From the NCBI RefSeq assembly GCF_900113125.1, contig NZ_FOOG01000026.1:1-53690 (forward strand): a stretch of 53,690 nucleotides of DNA, written 5' to 3'. Shown piece after piece: positions 23,405 through 30,793 of the stretch. The translations under genes and the position numbers were made by a program. The notes under the pieces were generated by a model that was given only the letters and a program-made list of their open reading frames with translations, was not told the DNA's origin and searched no databases. This DNA is from Halobacillus alkaliphilus. GTDB lineage: Bacteria; Bacillota; Bacilli; Bacillales; Halobacillaceae. The first letter of the stretch is position 1, and every line of letters begins with the position of its first letter.

Positions 23405-25110
23405 AAGACATCAGCCAAATGATTAAACTTGTGGCCATAGAGAAAAAAGACGTTCTATTATCGATTTTGTTTGGGTTTCTAGCTGGAATGGCGGCTGTGG
23501 GCCTTTTTGCCTCAAGCGGCTATTTGATTTCGCGAGCCGCTCTTGTGCCGCCGCTATACGCCCTCACGGTCCTGATTGCCTTCTTAAAATTATTCGGGTT
23601 TGCAAGGGCTTTGGGACGTTATGCGGAGCGTTACTATTCCCACCGCGCGACTTTCACGATGTTAAGTAATATTCGGGTGGCTTTTTTTGAGAAGCTGGAG
23701 CCTTATGCTCCGCGTGTTTTTCAAAAATACAGGAGTGGTGATCTGCTGGCCCGGATTGTGGGAGATGTGGAAAGTCTGCAGAACTTTTTCCTCAGGGTCT
23801 ATTACCCTCCAGTAGTTCTCGTTGTCATCTTTTTAAGTACGATTGTGTTTACATCGGTCTTTTCTACATCAATTGCGATCGTACTGCTTCTTGGATTGAC
23901 CCTTACGGGAGTCTTTGTTCCTTTTTTATTTTCATTACGGCAGAGAACGATTGAAAATAGAGTAAGGGAATCACGAGGAGAATTATCGATAGATGTAACG
24001 GAATTTCTTTATGGATTCCGAGATTTGAAAATTTATCAGCAATTGGAGGATAAAGAAGAACGGCTGCATGAATCCTCTTCTTCTTATATTAGAGAACAGG
24101 AGAGGGAGGGTATGCAGAGAATCTTCAGCCATTCAGTTAATACGCTGGTGTCTTTACTAATCTCCTGGGTTGTATTGGGACTCGGAGCTTATCTTGTTGC
24201 CAGGGGCGATTTAAATGGCTTGTTCTTAGCGATGCTTGTGATGATTTCGCTGACGGTATTTGAAAATGCTACTCCCATGGCCGTACTTCCCAGTCACTTA
24301 GAAGACAGTAAACGTGCTTCCAGGCGACTGTTTTCCATAGGCGATGAAATGATTGAGGATAATGGCAGGCTCCATCTGGCCGGCGGGGAGTCATACGGAT
24401 TTGAATTGAGCGGAGTAGATTTTCGTTTCCCTGAGGAAGAGCGGCAGACTTTGCAGCAAGTAAATTTGAAGATTCCAGCGGGTTCCAAGACCGCTCTCGT
24501 TGGTCCAAGTGGGTCAGGTAAATCAACTTTACTGCAGCTGCTCTTAAAAATTCATACCCCAAACCAAGGGGAGATCCTTCTTAATGAACATCCAATGGCT
24601 CAAATTGATGAGGAGAGTGTTTGGAGCAAAAGCAACGTCGTTCTGCAGGAAAATCACTTCTTTTTTGGTACTGTTCGGGAAAACCTGCAATTAGCTAAAG
24701 ATGACCTTACGGATGAGCAAATGCTGGACGCCCTCCGTGACGTAGAACTTGGCTCTTTCCAGTTGGACTATCCCGTGTTTGAAAAGGGAGAAAATCTCTC
24801 TGGGGGAGAAAAACAGCGTCTGGCAATGGCACGGGCGTTGCTGAAAGGAGAACAACTCTGGATACTGGATGAACCTACTTCTTCTATAGATGCTCTAACT
24901 GAACGGAAAATTTATGAACGTTTGTTTAACCAGGCGGAAAAGGATACTTTGATCCTGGTTAGTCACCGTCTTACAGGTCTTGAACTCATGGATCAGATTA
25001 TTGTGATGGATGAAGGTACGATTGTGGAAAAAGGAACTTACAATGAATTGATGCATAAGCAAGGCTACTTCTATGAAATGAAGCAAATCGAAAAAACTAT
25101 CTTCGGTTAA
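23401..25110 (+). CDS. cydC: Heterodimeric ABC exporter subunit CydC
   Basis: A 569-aa partner half-transporter to CydD with six membrane helices and an ATPase domain: Walker A GPSGSGKST, signature LSGGEKQRLAMARAL, Walker B LWILDEPT, switch His in SHRLTG. The N-terminal part (GFLAGMAAVGLFASSGYLISRAAL) is characteristic of CydC. Translational coupling to cydD by ATGA overlap implies equal production of both subunits. A strong hairpin terminator follows. Confidence 0.93.
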   Translation: MKDISQMIKLVAIEKKDVLLSILFGFLAGMAAVGLFASSGYLISRAALVPPLYALTVLIAFLKLFGFARALGRYAERYYSHRATFTMLSNIRVAFFEKLEPYAPRVFQKYRSGDLLARIVGDVESLQNFFLRVYYPPVVLVVIFLSTIVFTSVFSTSIAIVLLLGLTLTGVFVPFLFSLRQRTIENRVRESRGELSIDVTEFLYGFRDLKIYQQLEDKEERLHESSSSYIREQEREGMQRIFSHSVNTLVSLLISWVVLGLGAYLVARGDLNGLFLAMLVMISLTVFENATPMAVLPSHLEDSKRASRRLFSIGDEMIEDNGRLHLAGGESYGFELSGVDFRFPEEERQTLQQVNLKIPAGSKTALVGPSGSGKSTLLQLLLKIHTPNQGEILLNEHPMAQIDEESVWSKSNVVLQENHFFFGTVRENLQLAKDDLTDEQMLDALRDVELGSFQLDYPVFEKGENLSGGEKQRLAMARALLKGEQLWILDEPTSSIDALTERKIYERLFNQAEKDTLILVSHRLTGLELMDQIIVMDEGTIVEKGTYNELMHKQGYFYEMKQIEKTIFG

Positions 25111-25134
25111 AAAACAAGATGAAGTAAAAAAATC

Positions 25135-25173
25135 CCACCTCAGGTCATCCAGAAAATGGATGACCTGAGGTGG
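25135..25173. terminator. Hairpin terminator after cydC (dispersed copy A)
   Basis: A 17-bp perfect stem, CCACCTCAGGTCATCCA / TGGATGACCTGAGGTGG, flanked by A-rich and T-rich sequence, so it can work in both directions. A nearly identical hairpin occurs at 33061-33108. The space to 25237 also holds an inverted repeat (CGGCAATCAGG/CCTGATTGCCG) without a T run. Confidence 0.85.
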
Positions 25174-25237
25174 TTTAATTTTCCGGCAATCAGGAAGGAG
25201 ACATGGAGAGATTCCCTGATTGCCGCTCGGTTCACGA

Positions 25238-25612
25238 TTAATAGTAGTACGGATAATATGGATACTGATAGTAAGGATAAGGGGTAAAATAAGGGAAAAG
25301 GGCAAGGGCAGTTAATCCTGCAATTGGCAGTACAGACCGCCGGAAACGACGAGCTCTTCTTCGACCATAACCACCATAACCGAATTGACGATCGTTCGAA
25401 CTTGAGCTTTGAGCTTCACCTTTTTCATCTACCATAACATCTTCACTGATCAGCATCGTGACTTTATCATTTTTTACATCAATGATAATGCCATCTACTG
25501 TGCTTCCATCTTCAAGCGTAACCATAACGTGATAATACTTGTGTTTCTCACACTCGCTGTAAGTAGGTTTCATGTGAGACGCCTGCTGGTACATATACTT
25601 TTCATCTGCCAT
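25238..25612 (-). CDS. Conserved hypothetical protein with Tyr/Pro-rich tail
   Basis: A 124-aa protein I cannot assign to a named family. The N-terminal half has a small beta-rich domain (HVMVTLEDGSTVDGIIIDVK) resembling an SH3/Sm-like barrel. A serine stretch and a very basic segment (YGRRRARRFRRS) follow, then one hydrophobic stretch (about 92-108) and a tail of repeated YPYY motifs. This make-up recalls small spore-coat or surface proteins of Bacillaceae, but that is inference. The start follows GAGGAG. It converges on cydC. Confidence 0.75.
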   Translation of the reverse strand: MADEKYMYQQASHMKPTYSECEKHKYYHVMVTLEDGSTVDGIIIDVKNDKVTMLISEDVMVDEKGEAQSSSSNDRQFGYGGYGRRRARRFRRSVLPIAGLTALALFPYFTPYPYYQYPYYPYYY

Positions 25613-25732
25613 TGTTAATCAACTCCTCACAAAACCATGATATTCACCCATCAAAAATTTGTGACAAACATCCAGCGCCCAGGGTGTTTTTCTATCCATA
25701 TTTTAGTAAAATGTAAAAAAAGGAAAGGTGAG

Positions 25733-26686
25733 GTGGAGGCATTGGACAAGAAAGCACCGATAGAACTAGGAAACGATATCTATCTAATTGATGGGTTTGA
25801 CTTAGGGTTTGAAGGCCGCACAGGTACATATGTCTTACAGGCAGAGAAGCTTACTTTAGTAGAAACAGGTCCGAGCCCTTCTGTGCCAAGAATTCTTGAA
25901 GGCTTGAAGGATTTATCGCTCGATGCTGAACAGGTTGAGTATATTATTTTAACTCACATCCATCTAGATCATGCAGGTGGGGCAGGCTTGCTGCTTCAGG
26001 AATGCCCAAATGCTAAAGTTATTGTGCACGAAAGGGGGGAGCGGCACTTAGTTGACCCTTCCAAGCTGATTGCGGGCGCCAGAGCTGTTTACGGGGATAA
26101 ATTTAATCAGCTGTTTGATCCCATTCTACCTGTTCCTGAAGAAAAAATACTTACGAAATCGGATGGAGAGACGCTCAATATTGGTGAGAACCGTTGCTTA
26201 ACTTTTTATGATACTCCTGGGCACGCGAAACACCACTTAGGGATCTTTGATTCAGCAAGCCAGGGGGTTTTTACCGGAGACACTGCAGGCATCCGCTATC
26301 ATCAAACTGAGCATACTGGCTTAACTTTTTTTCTGCCTACTACATCACCGAATCAATTCGACCCGGAAGCGATGAAGCAATCGATTGAGCGTTTTCGCAC
26401 CATGAACCCGAAGCGGCTGTTTTTCGGGCACTTTGGTAAAACTGAAAACCCTGAAGAAGCTTTTGATGAAGTCATGGAGTGGATTCCGATTTTTGTGGAG
26501 GAAGCACGTACAGCATGGAGTGAGAACGAAGGGATCGCAGGTATTGAACAGCGGCTCCATAGACGCATTGCGGAGTATTTATATGAAAAAAATATTACAG
26601 AAGAACATCCGGTTTTTGAATTGCTGCGCTTAGACTTTGAAGTCTGCGCGATGGGATTGGCCGATTACCTTCGCAAGCAGTTATAA
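25733..26686 (+). CDS. Metallo-beta-lactamase-fold hydrolase
   Basis: A protein of about 317 aa with the MBL fold. The zinc motif His75-x-His77-x-Asp79-His80 (THIHLDHAGG) is complete, followed by DTPGHAKHHLG, FTGDTAGIRY and a final GHFGK. No signal peptide, so cytoplasmic; the family includes YflN-like proteins of unknown substrate. The reading frame is open upstream to 25637, but that part lacks a ribosome site. GTG at 25733 (behind AAAGGTGAG) or TTG at 25742 are the better starts. Confidence 0.85.
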   Translation: MEALDKKAPIELGNDIYLIDGFDLGFEGRTGTYVLQAEKLTLVETGPSPSVPRILEGLKDLSLDAEQVEYIILTHIHLDHAGGAGLLLQECPNAKVIVHERGERHLVDPSKLIAGARAVYGDKFNQLFDPILPVPEEKILTKSDGETLNIGENRCLTFYDTPGHAKHHLGIFDSASQGVFTGDTAGIRYHQTEHTGLTFFLPTTSPNQFDPEAMKQSIERFRTMNPKRLFFGHFGKTENPEEAFDEVMEWIPIFVEEARTAWSENEGIAGIEQRLHRRIAEYLYEKNITEEHPVFELLRLDFEVCAMGLADYLRKQL

Positions 26687-26807
26687 TGACTATTATGAAC
26701 ACGTTTATTTCGGGCGGTTGACTTTAATGTGGCGTGCCTGTTCTATACTTTTTTACTGGAAATTTGATAAACTATTAAATAGACCATAAATTTCAGGAGG
26801 TAATGTT

Positions 26808-27188
26808 ATGAGCAAAAGAGAATTTGTGACAGCTATTAATTGCATGGACGGAAGAGTCCAGCTGCCGGTCATCCATTGGATGAAGGAGAAGTACGATGCT
26901 GAATACGTAGATATGATTACTGAGGCAGGACCGACTCGTTATTTACTTGAAGGTTCACCGGACAATTTAGAAGCTATGCAAGCTAAAGTGGGAATTTCCT
27001 GTGAAAAACACGGATCTGACATTATTGCAGTAGTGGGTCACCATGACTGTGCAGGTAACCCTGTTCCAAGAGAAGAAAAAGTAAATCAGATCAAGCAATC
27101 GGTGAAGCTTATTCAATCATGGGGCTATCAAGCAGAGGTTATTGGTCTCTACGTAAATGATCAGTGGGAAGTAGAGTTTATTTTATAG
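26808..27188 (+). CDS. Short beta-carbonic-anhydrase-like zinc protein
   Basis: A 126-aa protein with the zinc motifs of beta-carbonic anhydrases: Cys12-x-Asp14-x-Arg16 (NCMDGRVQ) and His78-x-x-Cys81 (GHHDCAGNP). It is much shorter than ordinary beta-class enzymes (about 190 aa or more), like a group of small uncharacterised homologues in bacteria and archaea. Whether it hydrates CO2 is unknown. The start follows AGGAGG. It is a single gene. The reading frame continues in phase after the stop (see 27201-27404). Confidence 0.78.
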   Translation: MSKREFVTAINCMDGRVQLPVIHWMKEKYDAEYVDMITEAGPTRYLLEGSPDNLEAMQAKVGISCEKHGSDIIAVVGHHDCAGNPVPREEKVNQIKQSVKLIQSWGYQAEVIGLYVNDQWEVEFIL

Positions 27189-27200
27189 AAGAAGTTTTAA

Positions 27201-27404
27201 ATAGTAGAAGATGAATGGGATCCTATTTTTCTAGAACTGCAAAGGCTCTCCAATGATAACTGCCGTACGGTCACAATCCACCCGTTTACCATCACGAAAA
27301 ATAGTTATAGTCTTTATGTAATAGAAAATGAAAACGTACATGATTGTGTAAGTATCATAGACCAATGTTACCGCTGCCTTTGTGAATATAGCGAGCGCTG
27401 TTGA
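27201..27404 (+). other. Open stretch without start codon, possible gene remnant
   Basis: After the two in-frame stops TAG (27186) and TAA (27198), the frame of the carbonic-anhydrase-like gene stays open for 67 codons (beginning IVEDEWDPIFLELQRLS, ending CLCEYSERC, then TGA). It has no ATG, GTG or TTG at its beginning and no ribosome site. It may be a relic of a gene that lost its 5' part, or chance. The rest of 27405-27590 shows nothing recognisable. Confidence 0.3.
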
Positions 27405-27591
27405 AGTTCAACAAGAAATGCTTGCATTCGCGAGGTGCAGCTAACGGATCACATGTGCTCAGTCCAGATCATAGAGCTAACTGCTTAGAATAAAGAGAGT
27501 TGCTCTGTCAGGTATGTTCACGTTTGAGACACCTTCTCATCTGTTGTAAAATAACTGATTAGTGAATCTAAGAGGAAACAGGGTGTTAGAT

Positions 27592-28716
27592 GTGACTAGA
27601 TATATTGTGGTAGGCGCAGGGATTCTTGGTGCTTCAACGGCATATCACTTAGCAAAAACGGGGGCTGAGGTTTTCATTGTGGACCGAGAGGATCAGGGGC
27701 AAGCCACAGAAGCGGCCGCGGGGATTGTATGCCCGTGGCTTTCTCAGCGTCGAAATAAAAAGTGGTATCAGCTTGTCAGAGGAGGCGCTAATTATTATCC
27801 GGACTTAGTGCAATCGCTGCAAGACGATGGAGAAGCAGAAACAGGCTACAAGAGAGTCGGAGCTATCAGTTTGCATACCGATAAAGCTAAGCTGGATAAG
27901 ATGGTAGAAAGAGTATTAAAACGAAGAGATGATGCGCCTGAGATCGGAGAAGTAACCCGGCTTTCTCCTGAGGAAACGTATAAGCTTTTTCCAGTATTAT
28001 CAGAGGAATATGGAGCGGTACACGTAAGTGGAGGTGCTCGAGTGGATGGGCGCTTAATGAGAGATGCTCTGCTTAATGCAGCCAAGAAACATGGGGCTGT
28101 TCTGATTAAAGGAGAAGCTTCTCTTGTATATAAAGAGGAAGGTACTAGAGGTGTGCAGGTAGATAGTCAGTTTTACGCTGCCGATCAAGTGATCGTGACA
28201 GCAGGAGCCTGGGCCAAAGAGTTATTTACTCCTTTAGGTATTGATTTTAAGGTTACCTTCCAAAAGGCGCAAATTGTCCATTTGAAACTACCGGGAAAGG
28301 ACACAAGCGAGTGGCCTGTAGTTATGCCCCCGACCAATAAATATTTGTTATCTTTCGGTGGAGGAAGAATTGTCGCTGGATCTACACATGAAGATGATAC
28401 GGAATTTGATCGTCGAACGACAGCGGGAGGTATACATGAAATTTTTGACCAAACACTTAGTTACGCACCAGGCTTATATAACAGTTCCCTTCTTGAGACA
28501 CGTGTAGGATTCCGGCCGTTTACACCTGGATTTCTTCCGGTGTTTGGTTATGTGCCAGAGCACCCCGGCCTGCTGGCAGCTAACGGTCTCGGGGCATCTG
28601 GATTAACTTCTGGCCCATTTCTTGGGGCTGAACTTGCAAAGCTTGCTCTAGGTCAGGAAACAGATCTTGATCCTGCTGATTATGATCTATCAGAAGCGAT
28701 AGAGATCATGAACTAG
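27592..28716 (+). CDS. FAD-dependent amine/amino-acid oxidoreductase (DAO family)
   Basis: A flavoprotein of about 374 aa of the DadA/glycine-oxidase superfamily. The N-terminal FAD motif is YIVVGAGILGASTAYHLA, with the acidic end of strand 2 in IVDRED; AAAGIVCPW is near the flavin site; the C-terminal GASGLTSGPFLG closes the FAD domain. It is close in size to B. subtilis YurR, an uncharacterised homologue. Three in-frame GTG codons compete (27562, 27583, 27592); the last fits the family N-terminus and follows GGGTG. Substrate unknown. Confidence 0.87.
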   Translation: MTRYIVVGAGILGASTAYHLAKTGAEVFIVDREDQGQATEAAAGIVCPWLSQRRNKKWYQLVRGGANYYPDLVQSLQDDGEAETGYKRVGAISLHTDKAKLDKMVERVLKRRDDAPEIGEVTRLSPEETYKLFPVLSEEYGAVHVSGGARVDGRLMRDALLNAAKKHGAVLIKGEASLVYKEEGTRGVQVDSQFYAADQVIVTAGAWAKELFTPLGIDFKVTFQKAQIVHLKLPGKDTSEWPVVMPPTNKYLLSFGGGRIVAGSTHEDDTEFDRRTTAGGIHEIFDQTLSYAPGLYNSSLLETRVGFRPFTPGFLPVFGYVPEHPGLLAANGLGASGLTSGPFLGAELAKLALGQETDLDPADYDLSEAIEIMN

Positions 28717-28783
28717 AATGAGTGACGATCCTAATAGTACGCCGTTCACTCTCACTAGAGAAAACATATATTAAAGCTTGGCG

Positions 28784-28822
28784 AAAAAAAGACCAAATCA
28801 CGATGAGATTTGGTCTTTTTTT
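28784..28822 (+). terminator. Terminator after FAD oxidoreductase
   Basis: AAAAAAAGACCAAATC pairs with GATTTGGTCTTTTTTT; symmetrical and able to act in both directions. The region 28823-28960 shows a further weak inverted repeat (GGACCAG/CTGGTCC) and no gene. Confidence 0.88.
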
Positions 28823-28960
28823 CATGCTAGGACAAGGGAACGGGAATGAACATTTGAAGAACCTAGTGAACCTTCCTATTTTCACCTTTATGATAATAAA
28901 TGGAAGTTTTAATGAATATAGAAAATGTTGGACCAGGGCCTATTTAATAAGGTGCTGGTC

Positions 28961-29383
28961 CTAAGATTTTAGTTCTGGATAATCACAATACTCGATAATA
29001 GTTCCCTCTGTATCGGCTGGGTTTAAATAAATTAAACGCCTTCCATGCTTATTTGTTCGAAGTGACCACTCTAGTGTGCGGATACCTTTGGTTTCAAGTT
29101 CTTTCAAAGCTTGATCAAGATTTCCTACATGATAGGCCACATGATGAACGCCTTTTCCTTTCTGCTTAATAAACCTGGCAATAGGAGAAGTTGTATTATT
29201 AGTAGGCATGAGAAGTTCAGTCCTGTCACCATCAATATCAATGATGGCAATTTCGCTTTCAACGCCTTCTGCTTCGCTTCGGTAGCGGTCGATTAACGTC
29301 CCGCCCAATTCATTCGTATAAAATTCGATACTGTCTTCTATATTTCGAACGGCAATGCCGATATGGTCTAATTTTTTCTTCAT
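28961..29383 (-). CDS. mce: Methylmalonyl-CoA epimerase-like VOC protein
   Basis: A 140-aa two-module VOC (glyoxalase-fold) protein. It starts MKKKLDHIGIAV, has the second metal-site motif GKGVHHVAY (His80/His81) and ends with GTIIEYC (Glu131), the pattern of methylmalonyl-CoA epimerase, which interconverts (R)- and (S)-methylmalonyl-CoA in propionate and odd-chain metabolism. The mutase genes are not in the window, so the function rests on the motif alone; a general VOC protein remains possible. The start has AGGAGG. Confidence 0.8.
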   Translation of the reverse strand: MKKKLDHIGIAVRNIEDSIEFYTNELGGTLIDRYRSEAEGVESEIAIIDIDGDRTELLMPTNNTTSPIARFIKQKGKGVHHVAYHVGNLDQALKELETKGIRTLEWSLRTNKHGRRLIYLNPADTEGTIIEYCDYPELKS

Positions 29384-29543
29384 CCAAGACCTCCTTCTTT
29401 GTACAAATCATTCTACCATAGGACTCTTTTTTATTATCTACTTTCTGTTCGCAGACTCTTCGACTGTGTTTGCGGTCGACATCACCACAAATAATACCTG
29501 AGTAATTTTTAAAGTGCCCTTTCCGAGGGTGATTCCCTACATA

Positions 29544-29582
29544 AAGAAGGCTGACATCCTGCTCGGATATCAGCCTTTCTCT
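29544..29582 (-). terminator. Terminator after DJ-1/PfpI gene
   Basis: AAGGCTGACATCC pairs with GGATATCAGCCTT; T-rich on the minus-strand side. It lies just past the stop of the minus-strand gene. Confidence 0.75.
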
Positions 29583-29586
29583 ACTA

Positions 29587-30246
29587 TTAGCCTAGTTGTT
29601 TAACAAGTTCTTTCGCGACAGCCTCAGTAGACTGAGGATTTTGACCGGTGATCAAGTAACCGTCTACTTCATAATGAGTACTCCAATTAGGTCCTGAAGA
29701 AACTGTGGCTCCTAGCTCATTCAATTTACTTTCCAATAGGAAAGGCATGTACTGATCAAGAGTTGTTTCAGCTTCTTCTGAGTCCGTGAAGGCACTGACA
29801 CGTTTGCCTTTAACCAGTGGCTCTCCATTAGATAGAGTTGCACCTGTAAGTCCGGCTGGACCGTGACAGACGGCTGCTACATATTTATCAGCTTCGTAGA
29901 AGTTACGAAGCAGTTTTTGAAGAGTTTCATTATCAGGAAAATCGAACATGGTTCCATGTCCGCCTGGCAAGAAAACAGCGTCAAACTGTTCAGCTGAGAA
30001 ATCAGCGATTGGTGCTGTGCTTTCCAGGTGAGGCTTGGTATCTAAAATTTCCTGTGGTTCATCTTCGCTCACGCTGTTTGGATCCACAGGAACCACTCCG
30101 CCGTTTGGGCTTGCTACAGTTACTTCATAACCGTGCTGTTTAAATTCATTGTAAGCCTCTCCGAATTCGGAAAGCCATACGCCTGTAGGTGTCTCATCAG
30201 TGATTTTATCATGATTAGTAAGCACCATTAATACTTTCTTAGCCAT
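29587..30246 (-). CDS. DJ-1/PfpI family protein, Hsp31-like
   Basis: A 219-aa member of the class I glutamine-amidotransferase-like superfamily. The nucleophile elbow AAVCHGPAGL (Cys127-His128) and the acidic residue in GVWLSEFGE (Glu27) fit Hsp31/HchA-type glyoxalase III and deglycase-related chaperones. Such proteins detoxify glyoxals and guard against stress. No signal peptide. A strong AAAGGAGG precedes the ATG. Monocistronic, divergent from the zinc-efflux operon. Confidence 0.88.
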   Translation of the reverse strand: MAKKVLMVLTNHDKITDETPTGVWLSEFGEAYNEFKQHGYEVTVASPNGGVVPVDPNSVSEDEPQEILDTKPHLESTAPIADFSAEQFDAVFLPGGHGTMFDFPDNETLQKLLRNFYEADKYVAAVCHGPAGLTGATLSNGEPLVKGKRVSAFTDSEEAETTLDQYMPFLLESKLNELGATVSSGPNWSTHYEVDGYLITGQNPQSTEAVAKELVKQLG

Positions 30247-30364
30247 ACAAAAATCCTCCTTTAATATAAGAAACGTTTATATAAGTTTTTTATTTAACGC
30301 AGCATCACGCGCTAAAAGAATAATTCCCAATAAAAATGTGGAATAAACATGGGCAAGAACATGG

Positions 30365-30422
30365 TTGACAAGAAACACCTTCCTGCATACGATAGATGTA
30401 TATATGAATATATGTGCATATA
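30365..30422 (+). promoter_or_regulatory. Promoter and ArsR/CzrA-type operator of the metal-efflux operon
   Basis: TTGACA (30365-30370), 17 bases, TACGAT (30388-30393). Eight bases on is an imperfect dyad TATATGAA-N6-TGCATATA (30401-30422), resembling the AT-rich 12-2-12 operators of SmtB/CzrA regulators. The autoregulation is inferred. Confidence 0.65.
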
Positions 30423-30440
30423 AGGATGGTGTAGAGTAAT

Positions 30441-30779
30441 ATGGATAATGAATCGAAAAAAGAAGATCAAAAGGAAGAGCAAGAAGTAGAAGGGCTGGAC
30501 GAGGAGACGCTGTTCGTTGTTTCCCAAACGTTTAAAGCTTTATCTGACCCGACACGTATACGAATCTTACATCTTCTTTGCGAACAGGAGATGTCCGTTA
30601 ACCAAATTGCAGATACTTTAGAGTTGAGACAGTCAACCGTTTCACATCAGCTGAGATTTTTGAAGAACTTGCGTTTAGTTAAATACAGAAGAGCAGGTAC
30701 AACACTATTTTACTCTCATGATGATGAGCACGTCATCAATGTCCTACAGCAAACGATCAATCACGCTCTGCATCACTAA
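30441..30779 (+). CDS. czrA: ArsR/SmtB-family zinc/cobalt sensor, CzrA-like
   Basis: A 112-aa winged-helix repressor. The helix-turn-helix lies in [20 protein letters not shown]. The alpha-5 metal site of CzrA is fully present: Asp95, His97, His108, His111 (D-x-H-x10-H-x2-H), matching S. aureus CzrA Asp84/His86/His97/His100 in spacing. There is no alpha-3 CxC motif, so Zn/Co rather than Cd/Pb or arsenic sensing is expected. The N-terminus has an acidic extension of about 20 residues. The ATPase gene follows after 14 bases. Confidence 0.88.
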   Translation: MDNESKKEDQKEEQEVEGLDEETLFVVSQTFKALSDPTRIRILHLLCEQEMSVNQIADTLELRQSTVSHQLRFLKNLRLVKYRRAGTTLFYSHDDEHVINVLQQTINHALHH

Positions 30780-30793
30780 AGGAGAGGGAAAGA

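Noticed and set aside
25637-25732. Upstream extension of the MBL-fold protein (MIFTHQKF...)
   Set aside because: No ribosome site, composition unlike the family, and better GTG/TTG starts lie just before the conserved domain.
28722-28964. Open frame of 80 codons after the FAD oxidoreductase
   Set aside because: It runs through a strong terminator hairpin, has no clear ribosome site and no family likeness.
30312-30527. Minus-strand open frame over the metal-operon promoter
   Set aside because: It covers the promoter, the operator and the start of the czrA-like gene, and has no ribosome site.
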